The position numbers and the translations under genes are program-made. 64,000 bases of DNA from Galeruca laticollis (taxonomy: Eukaryota > Arthropoda > Insecta > Coleoptera > Chrysomelidae), in the NCBI GenBank assembly GCA_963921935.1, contig OY998180.1, positions 99,603,480-99,667,479 of the forward strand. Reading direction: 5' to 3'. The notes beneath the pieces were generated by a model that was given only the letters and a program-made list of their open reading frames with translations, did no database searches and was not told the DNA's origin. This document shows positions 22,086 to 34,160 of this stretch, piece after piece (positions within the stretch are counted from its first letter, which is position 1; each line of letters begins with the position of its first letter).

Positions 22086-23306
22086 CTTTTCCGCATCTGT
22101 GAGATGCCCTGATTAATATTATATCATGAAATTGTCACTTGTATACACTTCGGGGGAAGTATCGTGTTAACAAACCGAAATTTCTCCAAAAGTAACCAAA
22201 AATGCAGTATATCTGGATTTATAGGACCCGCTGTACTCGCTATAGTCAGCTTAAAATAAATAGGGTACCTTGAATGAGGCACCTTGAAAAATATCCAATT
22301 ATAAAATTAGCCACTTGTATACACTCCGGAGGCTGTATCGTACTAAACCAGAAATTTCTCCAAAAAGGACAAAACTGTGGCACTTCAGGAACCATAGCAC
22401 CCGTTGTACTAGCTCTGGTGAGCTAAAAATCAATAAGGTCCATCTATAAGACGCCTTGAACAATAGTCAATCATAAAATGGGTCACTTGTATACATGCTG
22501 GAGGCTGTATCGTGCTAACAAACTGAAAATTCTCCAAAAATGACAAAAATTTTGGACCTCAAGTACCATAGCACTCGTTGCACTGGCTTTAGTGAGCTGA
22601 ATATCAATAGGATTCATCTTTGGGATGCCCTGAATAATATCGAATCATAAATTTGGTCACTTGTATATACTCCGGAGGCTGTATCATGCTAACAAACTGA
22701 AATTTCTCCAAAAATGTCGTACTTAAAGTACTATAGCACCTGTTGTACTGGCTGTGGTGAGCTGAAAATCAATAGTGTTCATCTGTGAGATGTTTTAAAT
22801 AATATTCAATCATAAAATTGGTGACTTTTTGCACTCCGGTGGCTGTATCGTGCTAACAAACTGAAATTTTTCAAAAAATGGCAAAAATGTCGTACTTCAA
22901 GTACCGTTGCATCCGTTGTACTGGCTATTGTGAGCTAAAAATCAATAGGATTCATCTGTGAGATGTCCTGAATAATATTCAATCATAAAATGGGTCACGT
23001 GTATACACGCTGGAGGCTGTATCGTGTTAACAAACTGAAAATTCTCCAAAAATGACAAAAATGTCGTACTTAAAGTACTATAGCACCTGTTGTACTTGCT
23101 GTGGTGAGCTGAAAATGAATAGTGTTGGAGGCTGTATCGTGCTTACAAGACATGTAACGAAAACTGGCCGAAGACAACGACGACGACATACACACAGGAT
23201 TTTTTTTCTAAAAACCATTTTTTCGTGTTGTTCTTGATAAAAAATTCAACGTTTTTGTGGATAAACCAATACTTTTCTCGCTTATTAGATAGGTTGGGCG
23301 GAAAAG
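22086..23306. mobile_element. Short-TIR element filled with ~180-bp tandem repeat, copy 2, inserted in RT
   Basis: Same ends as copy 1 (CTTTTCCGC...GCGGAAAAG) and same internal ~180-bp unit, here in about six copies. It is flanked by TAA on both sides (22,083-22,085 and 23,307-23,309), a plausible 3-bp target duplication. It splits a non-LTR RT gene, which shows it moved as a unit. Copies 1 and 2 share the same unique right end but differ in repeat number. Confidence 0.7.
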
Positions 23307-23309
23307 TAA

Positions 23310-23880
23310 CAACCCTTTTGTGCCGTACTTTATCAACGGGCAACCGTTAAATTCAGTATTTTCTCACAACGATTTAGAAGTCATCGTAAACGTGCCAACT
23401 CTAGACTATATCTTATTCGGAGGTGCTTTTCAAAAGTTTCATTTCAATCCTTTTGTAGTTTGTATAATATCTATGTAAGACCCATTCTAGAATTCGCTGG
23501 TGCAGTATGGTATCCGGACCTCGCTAGAGACAAAATCCTATTGGAAAACGTCCAAAGAAAAGCTACACGGATTCCCTTTGGCTCGAGAAGAACTTTCTAT
23601 ACAGAAAGGACAACTTAAGTTTCTTTCAACTTCGTGGAGACCTTATATAATCACATTCAACTTATTAATGTTCAATTTCTGAAATTTAGGAAACATGTTC
23701 ACCCTAAATCGGGATAGTTGCCTTAGAGGGCGTCAATTTAAACACACAAAAATCTTTGTTGTTAGACAGAGACACAATTTTTTGTCAAATAGAATATTCG
23801 ACGGTTGCAACGATTTGGAGGAGAGAAAAAATGGAGAAATGAAATATACCAAGTCTGCAGTGCTAATTATATATAAATAA
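23310..23880 (+). pseudogene. Non-LTR reverse transcriptase, C-terminal part
   Basis: Continuation of the RT at 21,230-22,085. The frame reads LYLIRRCFSKVSFQSF, then YNIYVRPILEFAGAVWYP and LENVQRKATRIPFG, the usual thumb/C-terminal blocks (KLY..YVRP.LEY.., ..VQR+.T+). It then degenerates to about 23,880. Confidence 0.75.
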
Positions 23881-25984
23881 AGAAACTCTAGCAAGACGAA
23901 AACGATAGGTACTTAGTGGAAGACAAAATTGACAGAGACCTGGAACTGGACTCTAGCCTACGATAAAAGGATAATATGAATTTAGGTAGTAGTCATTTTC
24001 AGTCGGTACAAAATTGATACATATATACAGCAGCGATATAAAACGAGCAAATAACTAAAAATCTTAAGCATTCGAGACCACCATTTGAGTGAGACAAGGA
24101 GTTTTTAGTTTCATAATATTCTTGATTTGTATTAATGAAATAATGTTGATAAAGCAAATAAAAAGAGAAGTGTGAGATATCATAGAATGAGTGTGTTGCA
24201 GTCAATTCAATCTCACTATAGAGACATAAAAACCAAGTCCACCTGAAAATTAACGTTTACCTATTTTCAGAAATGGGATAGTCGAAAGTCCGGCACTGTC
24301 CCAAGCTCTGAACAAGAATTGCCTAATAAAAGTTGGGTAAGGGGAATTTTATGCCGTCAAGTAAAGAGGAAAAAATCACGCGAAGTCCTTTTCCAGACAT
24401 AAAAACCTTCGATTTATCCACATCGTCGCAGGAAATGAAAATCAGTAGACGCGTTTGCGTGGCCGTTACTAACATCATTTTTCGAACTTTCCCTACATTA
24501 ATAATTAGTGCCTAGTTGATTGTTCTAGAAATTCGATTGATTGTTAATTAGGTTTTAAATGGATTGTAAAACGATTTCCAATCGACATAAGTTCCTAGAA
24601 ATGCACGATTGGAGAGTGTATAGTCAAACATAAGAAGGATACGTAGCTCTGGAAGGCGAACCTCATGCAAATACCACTTTAAATAGGTCAAGGTTATTAC
24701 TTCAAAAAAATTATATTATGTTTGTAGTTTGTTCGTACACTATAATAATTATTTATCATCTATGTCGAATTTACAATTTTGAACACAATGTCATTTTATA
24801 AAAAAAATGAGAAACATTCCTTTGGATTAGTAAAGAAGTCTGCACAATTCCCTAACAAAATATATCGGCCCAATAAACAATTCCTTATCTATAACAACTT
24901 TGTCTCTTGTAACCGGATATTAGAAATAAAATCAAACTAATATCTGTCTATTTACATCATAACTACCCTGATAATAATGCCTTTATTCAGAGCTCATAGC
25001 TTTCCATATGTGATATATAACATAATCGCTTTTCACGATGACATTATATACTGCAATTTCACAACCTTTTGTCTTTAACGTTTCCCTCCTATGACTCAGT
25101 TTATCACCCCTATTGACATCGACCAATGAAATTTGAACAATGTGCTATTTGTAGACGGAAAACCACAATTCAGGGAATATGATTTACACCTAAATCAGTG
25201 TAGGGTATGTGAAAAATCATGAATTAGGTTAGTTGGATAATATTAAAGTAATTATCAAGAGTTATCAATATATAAAAGCAATCAATCAATTAGAAAGTGG
25301 TTAGGTTAGGATGATGTCGTTGCGAATGAAATTGATACTAACATAATATAAACCTTACCTCCGGAACTTCAAAAAACAATTATTCAAAGTGCAATGATCA
25401 ATTTTCAAAACTTATCTTTATTGGAAATCTATAAGTTTTCCCTTTGTTTAAGAAAACACGGAGAAGATAAATTTAAAATCCTCAGATTACGTTAAAAATT
25501 GAGGTTATAAATAGCGACAATTCACTTCAGGCTTCCAGATAGGTAATAATGGAAGATAATAAACGATGTTAATTTAATAATTTCTTGTTTTTTTAATGAT
25601 CCCAAAATGCAGATCCTCGATGGATTTCTCACATTATAATCTTACACCGTTGCGAATTTAACAAGGTCCATGGCTAATTAGTTACATTTTAATGATTGTT
25701 ACGTTAATTAAGTGTCGTGGTTAAGCTCAAGACAATAAAATCTAATTAAGATTGATGAATTATTTATAGAAAATTTTGGTCGCGCAAAAGAAAAAAAACG
25801 GAACAAAACGTCATTATTTATATTTTTGGGGATGGAAATATTCAATATATCGAGAGTGGAAATGCAGGACCTCGTAAGTAGTGAAACACTGATTTTACAG
25901 GAGAGCAAATAAACCGAATTATGTTTTTCGTAATAGTTCTAAATAACTACTTTTTTAGAAAATAATTTGATGCCGCTATAATAA
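23881..25984. other. AT-rich stretch without recognised gene
   Basis: I find no coding motif, RNA gene or clear repeat array in these 2.1 kb. Short frames of about 60 codons (for example 24,333-24,515 plus, 25,708-25,908 minus) have no support. Confidence 0.4.
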
Positions 25985-26540
25985 TAGTCCAGTCAAATAA
26001 GGTCTGAAATAGTCCCTGATAACGCCCCAACAAGACAAAAAAGATCACACGCCCTAACAAGCGAATCTAAATCATCAGACCTACAAACTACTAATCTAAT
26101 CAATGAAGAACCATCCGATATGCCACCCTCAAATATCAAACCTATCACAAAAAAATAAAAAAACATATCCCCAAAAGGCAACACATCTCTGAAAACTCAA
26201 AAACCATAATAAAAAAATGCTGCATAAAAAACGAAAGCTTATTTATTCTGGCCATTGAGAGTTTTCCCGCATTTCTTGAAAACGCTTTTGGAAACAGCAA
26301 TCCTTTTGCTTAAGCAAAACGATTCACACCAAACATTGAAAGCCTTTTAGACCACATACATCTAGTTCATAATTCTCTGGAGGACAGATGCACAAAAAAT
26401 AGATTCACCAGATCATCCAGAAAACTTAAAAGAGCACTGAAAATCGAACACGGTAACACAGAAAGTAGAACCTCAATATCCTCTTTCGAAGACATGTCTG
26501 AAACATACCAATCAGATAGCTCCCAAAAGTTATCACCTTA
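25985..26540 (+). pseudogene. I-type non-LTR element, ORF1 C-terminal region
   Basis: Frames resemble the end of ORF1 of I-type retrotransposons: LEDSFGNSNPF-like, then RFTPNIESLLDHIHLVHNS, LEDRCTKNRFTRSSRKLKRAL and a Ser-rich tail ending in a stop at 26,540. Stops and a frameshift are present. The matching ORF2 resumes at 35,306, so the element was split by a second non-LTR element. Confidence 0.55.
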
Positions 26541-28270
26541 AACACACTACCTTTTCACCTCACTACAGTGCTAGTACTAAAACGGTTGCAGCTAATCGCC
26601 GACACTAAAGTTCAACCTAGCCACATGGCCTCTGACGAAGCAGTTACCAAAGAATTAGCTCCCCTGAAAAAGTCTGATTTATTAGAAATTATATTATCAA
26701 AAAAGGTGCCTGATACAATAAAAATCAGTGATAATGCCAGAAAATTATTGGAAAGTGAAGAGAAAGGTGGAGTTCGTGAAGTAATCGAGAATGAAAGAGG
26801 TTAGAAATAACTCAACTTCAATGTGGTTTAAGATGTGCAAAGTTAGAAGTGGAATATCTAAAACGGTTAAATACAGAGCTGGTAAGTGAAAAGTAATAGC
26901 AAAAGTTAATAATTTCCCTTTAGAAAGAGGGCAATGAAAACAGTACAAATGTTGCCAAATGTACGAAATCTCTTAAAAATCAAGATGAGAGTCATGTACA
27001 ATTTGTTAATGGAGATGTTGCCAAACATTGTGAAACAAATACTGCTGTCCAGAATTGTGAAGGTAACGATAACAAAACTAAATCTCAAACTCACTCAACG
27101 CTTGAAAGAAGCAAATCAACAGCAAGTTATTTGTCCTATCAATCCTCATCTAAGGTTGATCCTAATGAACTGGTGCAAGCTCAGCAAAATGCTAAGTCTT
27201 TTATAGTGAATTTAAACCAAGACAATTCACCAAAAAATTACTCCTGGCAAACCGTATCGCGCAAGAATAGTAAAATAAGACAATTAATTGTGGGCACAAA
27301 CACATTAGGAGTCGCTGGTACCATCAAGGGAGTGCCTAAATTTGTGGACTTACACGTTTATCGAATTGATCCGGACATCAATGTCACTGCAATGGAAGAT
27401 TTATTAAAACCACGTTTTCCTGAAGTAATCTGTGAAAGCATGTCATCACGTTATCCATAATAGTATTCTTCATTTAAAGTAAGAATTTAGCAAGAAAACT
27501 TCATGAAGACTATGGAACCAAATATCTGGCCAAAAAATGTCTGTGTCAATAATTTTTTATACCTTCGGAAGCCAGTACAGCCTCCAAAATAGATTTTAAC
27601 CCGAGGTTAATGCTGCTAAATATGCAAAGCCTGAACGAACACAAAATATGTGACTTAATATTAGACATTAATAAATACAAGAGCATCGACGTAGTTTGTT
27701 TGACGGAGTTGTGGGAAACTAGTGACTCTGTGGAGCAAATTCATGTTGAGGGTTTTAATTTAGCTAGTAGTTATTGTCTTGATGCCACTATTAAGGGTGG
27801 TGGTGTTGGAATTTGGGTAAGAAAGGGTATAACTTTTAAAAATAATTTTAATTTAAATGAGTTTTGTACCGCTAAAGATGCTGAGTTTTGTTGCATTTCT
27901 TTTAAGGGCAAAAATAAAACTGAATTTTTTGTAATAAATTGTTACCGGTCACCATCAGGTAATGTTGACATTTTTTTGGAAAATCTTGAGAATATTTTAA
28001 ATCATTATTTTAAACCTAATGTTTCTTTTATTATTCGCGGTGACTTTAATATTGATACTAGAACAAAAAATAGTAATTCCAGTAAACTTTTAAATGTGTT
28101 ATCGCCTTTTAGTATACACAATAATATTGTCAAGTGGCCGACTAGGGTGTCGGACACCAGCAGTACAACTATTCATAATGTATTTGTCAACTTTCTGAAT
28201 ATTCCCTTGGCCTGTGTCTTTGACAACACTGTATCGAATCACCGTACAGTATTTGTGCAACTCGTTTATG
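26541..28270 (+). pseudogene. Second non-LTR element, ORF1 and endonuclease half
   Basis: An ORF1-like frame starts MASDEAVTKEL at 26,625 and after frameshifts continues at 27,131-27,460 with VGTNTLGVAGTIKGVPK and LHVYRIDPDINVTAMEDLL, a pattern of non-LTR ORF1 proteins. From 27,610 the endonuclease of ORF2 is open: MLLNMQSLNEHK, VVCLTELWET, VINCYRSPSGN, IIRGDFNID, and SNHRTVFVQL near 28,250. At about 28,270 the gene breaks off against decayed Polinton sequence. The RT C-terminal half reappears at 34,161. Confidence 0.7.
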
Positions 28271-28535
28271 AATCGGTTGCGCATCACAGGCGTACCAGAG
28301 ACATATCCGAGACGCAACAGAGGCACGCTTATGAAAAAAAATGATACCGTTCAGTCTTCCGTCCGACTGGGTGTTTACTTCTTACCATTGAGACACATCA
28401 CAGACATCCTAGAGACACATCAGAGACACCCCAGAGACACCCCAGAGACACATTAGAACGTATATCGGTGGTGTATGTCTGCTAACCGTCTAATAATATA
28501 TTGAATCGCGCACCCACACATTTTAATTTACTATA

Positions 28536-29414
28536 ATGTTGTCATACAAACAACAAGTCTCAAAGCATGCAAAAGCTTTACGTAAAAAATATAAGTCGCT
28601 TGAAAGAACTAATAAGAAATGTCATGTGGAATATGTCAAGTCTGCAACATATCCTCTCAAACAAATAGCAGAATCACTGGGCAGTCCAAATCAAGGTGGA
28701 GATTCACCGAAAGACGCACCAATCCAGCCCGTAATAAGCGAAGATGAGGTAGAGCGGGAAGACTCTTCGCTCAAACAAGTACTTAATGACAATAATCAGA
28801 ATGTATCAAAAGAATCTGACTGTGCTTACACTCCAGAATTAGGAATTGAACAATGGATTCTCGACCATGCTTACGGACCGCAATTAAAGGGTGAACAATG
28901 GATGTTTGGAAACAAACAACTACAATTTAATGATGAACAACTAATTGTAGGTGGCAGAGTATTTAAAAGTACGCCCGGTTTGAAACAGTTAGTATTCTAT
29001 AAGAATCCAAAACATTTCACCCCAATTGATTTACAATTATACAAACAGATACTGGAATTAACGGATATCCATCGTGATAGAAGAGGACATCTAAGACATC
29101 AGGCTTGCCCCACTAAATTCAGTGAAATAATGAAACCGCTCTTTAAAAGGCGTAAATACTCCGGAAATTCGGGTAATATTACAAAACAGTTCGATTACTC
29201 TCATAAATTTTGCTTTAACAATAAGTTAAATAATACCATAAAACAACTCAATGAACCAATTACAAGAGGGTTTCACACACCAAAAAGCTATGATATTTTT
29301 TCTAATTGGTCAGATCCGAACTTATTGGTAGACAGATTAAAACAACTACACCGGAATGATGATGAATTTCATAAAATAATTGAAGAGCTCATTCTAGCAA
29401 ACATTATTGAATAG
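28536..29414 (+). CDS. Polinton protein X paralog, still open
   Basis: A 292-codon frame from the ATG at 28,536. It is related to the 349-aa protein of the intact Polinton (55,167-56,216) in its basic N-terminal start (AKALRKKYKSLE), the middle (STPGLKQLVFYKNPKHF; LQLYKQILELTDIH) and the end (NWSDPNLLVDRLKQL; ELILANIIE). Function unknown. I believe this family is common in insect Polinton-type elements (often labelled DUF8207), but this was not checked. It is intact while the rest of the element is decayed. An inverted scrap of it lies at 31,869-31,960 and another scrap of its start at 32,395-32,490. Confidence 0.6.
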   Translation: MLSYKQQVSKHAKALRKKYKSLERTNKKCHVEYVKSATYPLKQIAESLGSPNQGGDSPKDAPIQPVISEDEVEREDSSLKQVLNDNNQNVSKESDCAYTPELGIEQWILDHAYGPQLKGEQWMFGNKQLQFNDEQLIVGGRVFKSTPGLKQLVFYKNPKHFTPIDLQLYKQILELTDIHRDRRGHLRHQACPTKFSEIMKPLFKRRKYSGNSGNITKQFDYSHKFCFNNKLNNTIKQLNEPITRGFHTPKSYDIFSNWSDPNLLVDRLKQLHRNDDEFHKIIEELILANIIE

Positions 29415-29578
29415 AAAAAACATAAAGAAGAAGATCTCTAACACTTGGACCAATGACTATTGTATAACTAAAGTTTCGTAATAAAGTGAATCAATACGTA
29501 GAAACAAAAAAAATTTGTTGGAATCTCTTTGGTATAAGGATTTGCTCAACAATATATTTAGGTGGTTTTATAATACAG

Positions 29579-29983
29579 ATGTACTTACCTAAAAAATTTT
29601 CTCTGTAAATCAAACATTGATAAACCAGCGAAAATCTCCTTCAGCACATACGAATGGGCTACGCTAACCGATATTTTGATTGAAAATTCATTTATAAGTG
29701 CATCACTTCCAGCATGTTACGAAGAATATGATCCCGAGACGATGCCATGTGGGGATTACTACACCATTCTACAAGTAATATATGTACTTACCTAAAAAAT
29801 TTTCTATGTAAATCAAACATTGATAAACCAGCGAAAATCTCTTCAGCACATACGAATGGGCTACGCTAACCGATATTTTGATTGAAAATTCATTTATAAG
29901 TGCATCACTTCCAGCATGTTACGAAGAATATGATCCCGAGACGATGCCATGTGGGGATTACTACACCATTCTACAAGTAATAT
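29579..29983 (+). repeat. 203-bp tandem duplication within a Polinton gene remnant
   Basis: The segment beginning ATGTACTTACCTAAAAAATT at 29,579 is repeated almost perfectly from 29,782. It covers part of the gene Z relative, so two copies of the same gene segment stand head to tail. Confidence 0.85.
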
Positions 29984-30340
29984 TTGATTACGTTAAATAG
30001 TTGGAAGTGATAAAACATGACATCAGCTTCCTTTTATGTGGAGAAGATATTCATCAAATTCTACAAGTCAATCATTGTCTCATTTCACACCGACTCACAT
30101 ATTTAGAATCTCCAAGTTTTTGTGAATATTTTAAAAAATTGTAGATATAACCATGAATTTTGTTCAAAATAATTGAAATTTGAGTAAATTAGAGTTATTG
30201 TAAGTAGTTGTGTTGTACTTAGAGAATTATTATAAGTCAAAAGTTGTAAACGGTTTGGATGAAAACAATGTAATAAATTGATATGATTGAAATGTTTGCG
30301 TTTCATTTTTCTCTCTCTTCTCCCTATAGTCATGCGGGTT
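29600..30340 (+). pseudogene. Polinton protein Z remnant (duplicated segment)
   Basis: Resembles the 235-aa protein at 57,813-58,517: KISFSTYEWATLTDIL, then ASLPACYEEYDPETMPCG and VIFDYVK in the second copy, followed by HRLTYLESPSF-like sequence. Stops and frameshifts throughout. Function unknown. Confidence 0.65.
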
Positions 30341-30589
30341 GTAAGGATGATTTTTTATTAAACAATTTTATTACAACATACATATTGTTTTATTCATTTA
30401 ATTTACAAATAAAATACGGGAAAATAGAATAGAGAAGACGAAGAAAAGCATATAACGGTTGAATTTAAAGAATACACAAATACGAAAAGCATATAACTAT
30501 ATTAAATAAATATACAAATAACGAAATTAAATTGAAAATCAGTAGGGATTAATCATTATAGTGTATTAAGCACGAAAAAAAAAGCTTCT

Positions 30590-31090
30590 ATGGCAGAAAG
30601 AGTTATTAGAACATTGAAATTAAAGCTTTACAAACATTTCAGTTTAAATGGCACACATGAATGGATAAACATTTTACCCAAAATTACGATGGAATACAAT
30701 AATACAAAGCATTCAACTACCAACTATAAACCTTCCAATGTCAATAAATCCAACGAAAAAGATATTTTAAACAAAACATATACACATCTAAAGATTGTCG
30801 GACGTCGTAAATTTAAAGTTGGTGATATTGTACGTATAAGCATGTCGAAACATGTCTTTGAGAAAGGATATACACCCAATTGGACGGCTGAACTATTCAA
30901 AATCATTAAAGTTAAAATAACAAATCCACCGCATATTTGCTAGAAGATATGCAGGGTATACCAATCAGTGGAGGGTTTTACGAGGAAGAGTTACAGAAAA
31001 CGTCAAAACCAGATATTTACTTGGTGGAAAAGGTGCTTAGAAGAAAAGGCAACAAAATGTTTGTTAAATGGTTGGGTTTTGAGATTTTTA
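30590..31090 (+). pseudogene. Polinton integrase, C-terminal half (broken)
   Basis: The frame begins MAERVIRTLKLKLYKHFSLN, which holds the third catalytic acidic residue. It continues through KFKVGDIVRISMSKHVFEKG, shifts frame near 30,940 and ends in a chromodomain-like stretch (YLVEKVLRRKGNKMFVKWLG). The N-terminal catalytic half is missing. Very similar to the integrase of the intact Polinton (57,150-57,640). Confidence 0.8.
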
Positions 31091-31522
31091 GCACCATAAC
31101 GACCATCATGGGAAGATACAAATTCTATGATTGCATATACATTACTTACATTTTATGTAACACACAGCGGGTGAAATCTTTTTGACCCTCCGAGAATGTC
31201 ATTGTTATTTTTCAGATAAAATCTTACCTGCCCGTCGACCGTAATTTCTCTCTCCTATACAGACAAATCACAATATTTGAATAACATTTTGTGAGTTCCA
31301 TTACTAAAATTGTTAGTTTTATAATCATGTTGTCGAAAGTGTTGTCACATTTCGGTATAATAATCCGTGCCTGAAGAGCGTAGTCTTACTGGGACTTGGG
31401 TAAAGCATATAACAGTTTAATTTTAAGAATTTACAAATACAGAAAATTATATAACTATATTAAATGAATATACAAATAACGTGATTAAATTATAAATAGC
31501 TATAATGTCTATGAAAATTATC

Positions 31523-32232
31523 AATATCGCCATCAGTATCATACGTCCCTCTAAATATTTGGGGTGATTCATAATGAAATTCGGAAATACAAGATTCCCG
31601 ATATTTTGTTTCAAAGAGTACTGTTTGATACCAAAAATGTCAAACGTATAACGGTGATGCATGTCTGGTGCCTCTGTGGTGTATGTGTGCTAACCCTGTG
31701 ATGTGTGTCTGCTGTCCCTCTGCTTGAGTTGTAAAGTTGGTTCTTCTTTCACCACATCTATGATAAAAATGACATTCAGTGTATGACAAAGTTGTGAAAT
31801 CATTGCTTCAAGATTTTTCTATTAGCGTAGCATTCTTTTTTGAAGAACAGCTTAATTATATTAATTTAGTTGGGTGCAAGCCTGATGTCTTAGATGTCCT
31901 CTTCTATCACGATGGATATCCGTTAATGCCAGTATCTGTAAATATGTTGCTCTTTTGTTGGTTACCAATATCGCCATCAGTATCATACGCCCCTCTAAAT
32001 ATTTTGGGTGATTCATAATGAAATTCGGAAATACAAGATTCCTGATATTTTGTTTCAAAGAGTACTGTTTGATACCAAAAATGTCAAACGTATAACGGTG
32101 GTGCATGTCTGGTGCCTCTGTGATGTGTGTCTGCTGTCCCTCTGCTTGAGTTGTAAAGTTGGCTCTTGTTTCACCGCAACTATAATAAAAATGACATTCA
32201 GTGCATGACAAAGTTGTGAAATCATTGCTTCA
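31523..32232. repeat. Direct repeat pair with an inverted gene scrap between
   Basis: About 270-285 bp at 31,523-31,808 recur at 31,966-32,232 with few changes (TCGCCATCAGTATCATACG ... GTGAAATCATTGCTTC). Between them, 31,869-31,960 is an inverted copy of part of protein X (29,040-29,115). This is local rearrangement inside the decayed Polinton. Confidence 0.75.
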
Positions 32233-32599
32233 TTTTGTTGTTTTCTTGGAAAATAATTCATATAAACCGAGTGTCGCAGTAAATTTGTTAGTACTAGCAC
32301 TGTCAAACAGACTTCTGATGTGAGTCTGGGGTGTGTTTGTTATCCCTTCTGTTACCCCTCTGCTATCTATCTGATAGACTTCTGATGTGTGTTATCCGTT
32401 TAATAATATAATGAGTCACATCATATTTTACTATAGTGTAGTCGTACGAGCAACAAATCTCAAGCATGCAAACGCTTTGAGTGTCCTCTGTTGTCGAATA
32501 AAGTGGATTTGCTGTCATTGTCGTTGTCGTTCTAGTAACATCCTGTATGTGGAAATAATCTACCAATGCGGTTTGTTCGATGAAAATTTGAGCAATAAT

Positions 32600-32850
32600 A
32601 GCAGAGATTCATTGTAACGTCCTTATCTTTATATACCCTGTGGCATCTTTTATGAAAAAATTCGGTATTTTTATGACTACGACCTGTATATATAAAAAAT
32701 ACGGTATCTTTATGACTACACCCTGTATAAAATCGCATCTTTTTATGACTACACTCTGTATATATGAACATCACATCTTTTTGACTACACCTGTATATAA
32801 AGAAAAATGGTATGTTTTATGACCACACCCTGTATAAAAAATGTGGTATC
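32600..32850. repeat. ~40-bp CACCCTGTATA repeat array
   Basis: Five to six units contain TTTATGACTACACCCTGTATA(TA) followed by AAAAA and a GGTATC/GCATC segment. It is related to the TATACAGGGTGT motifs in the inverted-arm block and in the intact Polinton. Confidence 0.7.
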
Positions 32851-33839
32851 TGTATGTACGTTGATGGTTTCTCAGTATCATATTCAGACATATATTTGTT
32901 ATAATTTACGTAGACATCCCGCTCAAAATACTACTAAACTGTGTGTGTCATTAACTTTTATATCTACATATTTCTACAGTCTTAATAATTACAAACACCC
33001 CATGTTTATATCAATTTTAATCATAACATGCCTCGTATATTTTACGTAGATATTCCCCGCAGAATAGTAATAGGGATGCAAAAATCTTTTAACACCCTGT
33101 ATTGAAAAAATATTCGTATACTGTAATGAACCTAATTTATTTATCATACAGCGGACTATTTAATATAGAAACATTAATAATCTTTATGATCTAAGCTCAA
33201 CGTCTTGTCGGCTTCTCAAATCAACCACTATACAGAATATTGTCATTGAAATCTTTTAATGCGTTCCCTACCCGAACAAGTCTACTCACCGAAATTGTCA
33301 AGAATTTAAACTAGAATGTTCTGCTGTTGCCAGTAGCGCGAGCATCCCAAGGATTCATGGATTTTTATTAAAACTGCCCCCTACTCATCAATCGATATAC
33401 ATAACGATTTAAATTTACGTTCAACAATTTTCAATAGAATTTTAATTATTAAAACAAATATGGATGCTAATATTATACATGATAATGAAAGAGTTCATAC
33501 GTTAAGATCGCGTACGCGTGCGTATTTTTTGTTGATAAATACAATCAACGATTACGAAGGATTCTGATTCAACTGAATTTGACATGTTCTAACAACTAAA
33601 ACGATATTAGTACAAGGGAGTATTGAAGAAATTTACATTGAAGCAATCGTGAAATCCGATAATATATGATCGGGGTAAATTTTTTTTTCGATTTTAATAC
33701 ATTTTTTTTTTAAATTTAAACTAGAAGTGGAACATATTCATGCATTAAAATCGGCGCATTGAAGAAAATTACATCGCATCGTGAAATCACGCCTCGTGAG
33801 ATTTCAAAATACTTATCACTTTCAAAACTAAAATATATT
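32851..33839. other. Subterminal region of the second Polinton, no gene seen
   Basis: AT-rich sequence with no coding motif. Occasional CACCCTGTAT motifs (for example 33,090) continue from the array to the left. Confidence 0.4.
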
Positions 33840-34160
33840 GGAACCCTCATGGCAGACATGTAACGGTGTAGGCTGGGAACGATGAGGTCGTGGGCTCGAA
33901 TCTCACTCGGGGCAAAAATTTTTACGTCATGCACAAATTTACAGGATAAAAAATGGACGACACACATCTAAAAAAGAAATCTGCAAAATGCGCCATCTAG
34001 CGAAATCTACTGGATAAAAAATGGCCGACTAAAAAATGGCCGACTGGATAAAAAATGGACGGCACCGCCGACAGCGCCAACGCAGCGCCACCGCAGCGCC
34101 ACCGTCGCCTAGCGGACCTTTTTCGAAGTAGTGGTGTTGAACTCTTATAGCTACACTACT
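33840..34160 (-). repeat. Diverged right terminal repeat of the second Polinton
   Basis: It aligns with the right TIR of the intact Polinton in the same order: a tRNA-like module (33,845-33,912, CTCGAATCTCACTCGGGGC then an A/T run), AAAAAATGGCCG units, CAGCGCCACC repeats, GCGGACC, TTTTTCGAAGTAGTG and the terminal CTACACTACT. Sequence beyond is RT. The tRNA-like part is better matched than much of its surroundings. Confidence 0.65.

Larger units (their letters stand above)
28271..34160. mobile_element. Second Polinton/Maverick, decayed and rearranged
   Basis: The region carries relatives of three genes of the intact Polinton (the 349-aa protein, the 235-aa protein, the integrase), a scrap resembling the capsid gene (32,494-32,530), repeat arrays and, at 33,840-34,160, a diverged right terminal repeat ending CTACACTACT. 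The left terminal repeat is not found. Gene order (X, Z, INT) differs from the intact element (X, Y, INT, Z). It sits inside a non-LTR ORF2: endonuclease on its left and RT on its right. No polymerase B, metalloproteinase or ATPase was seen. Confidence 0.65.
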
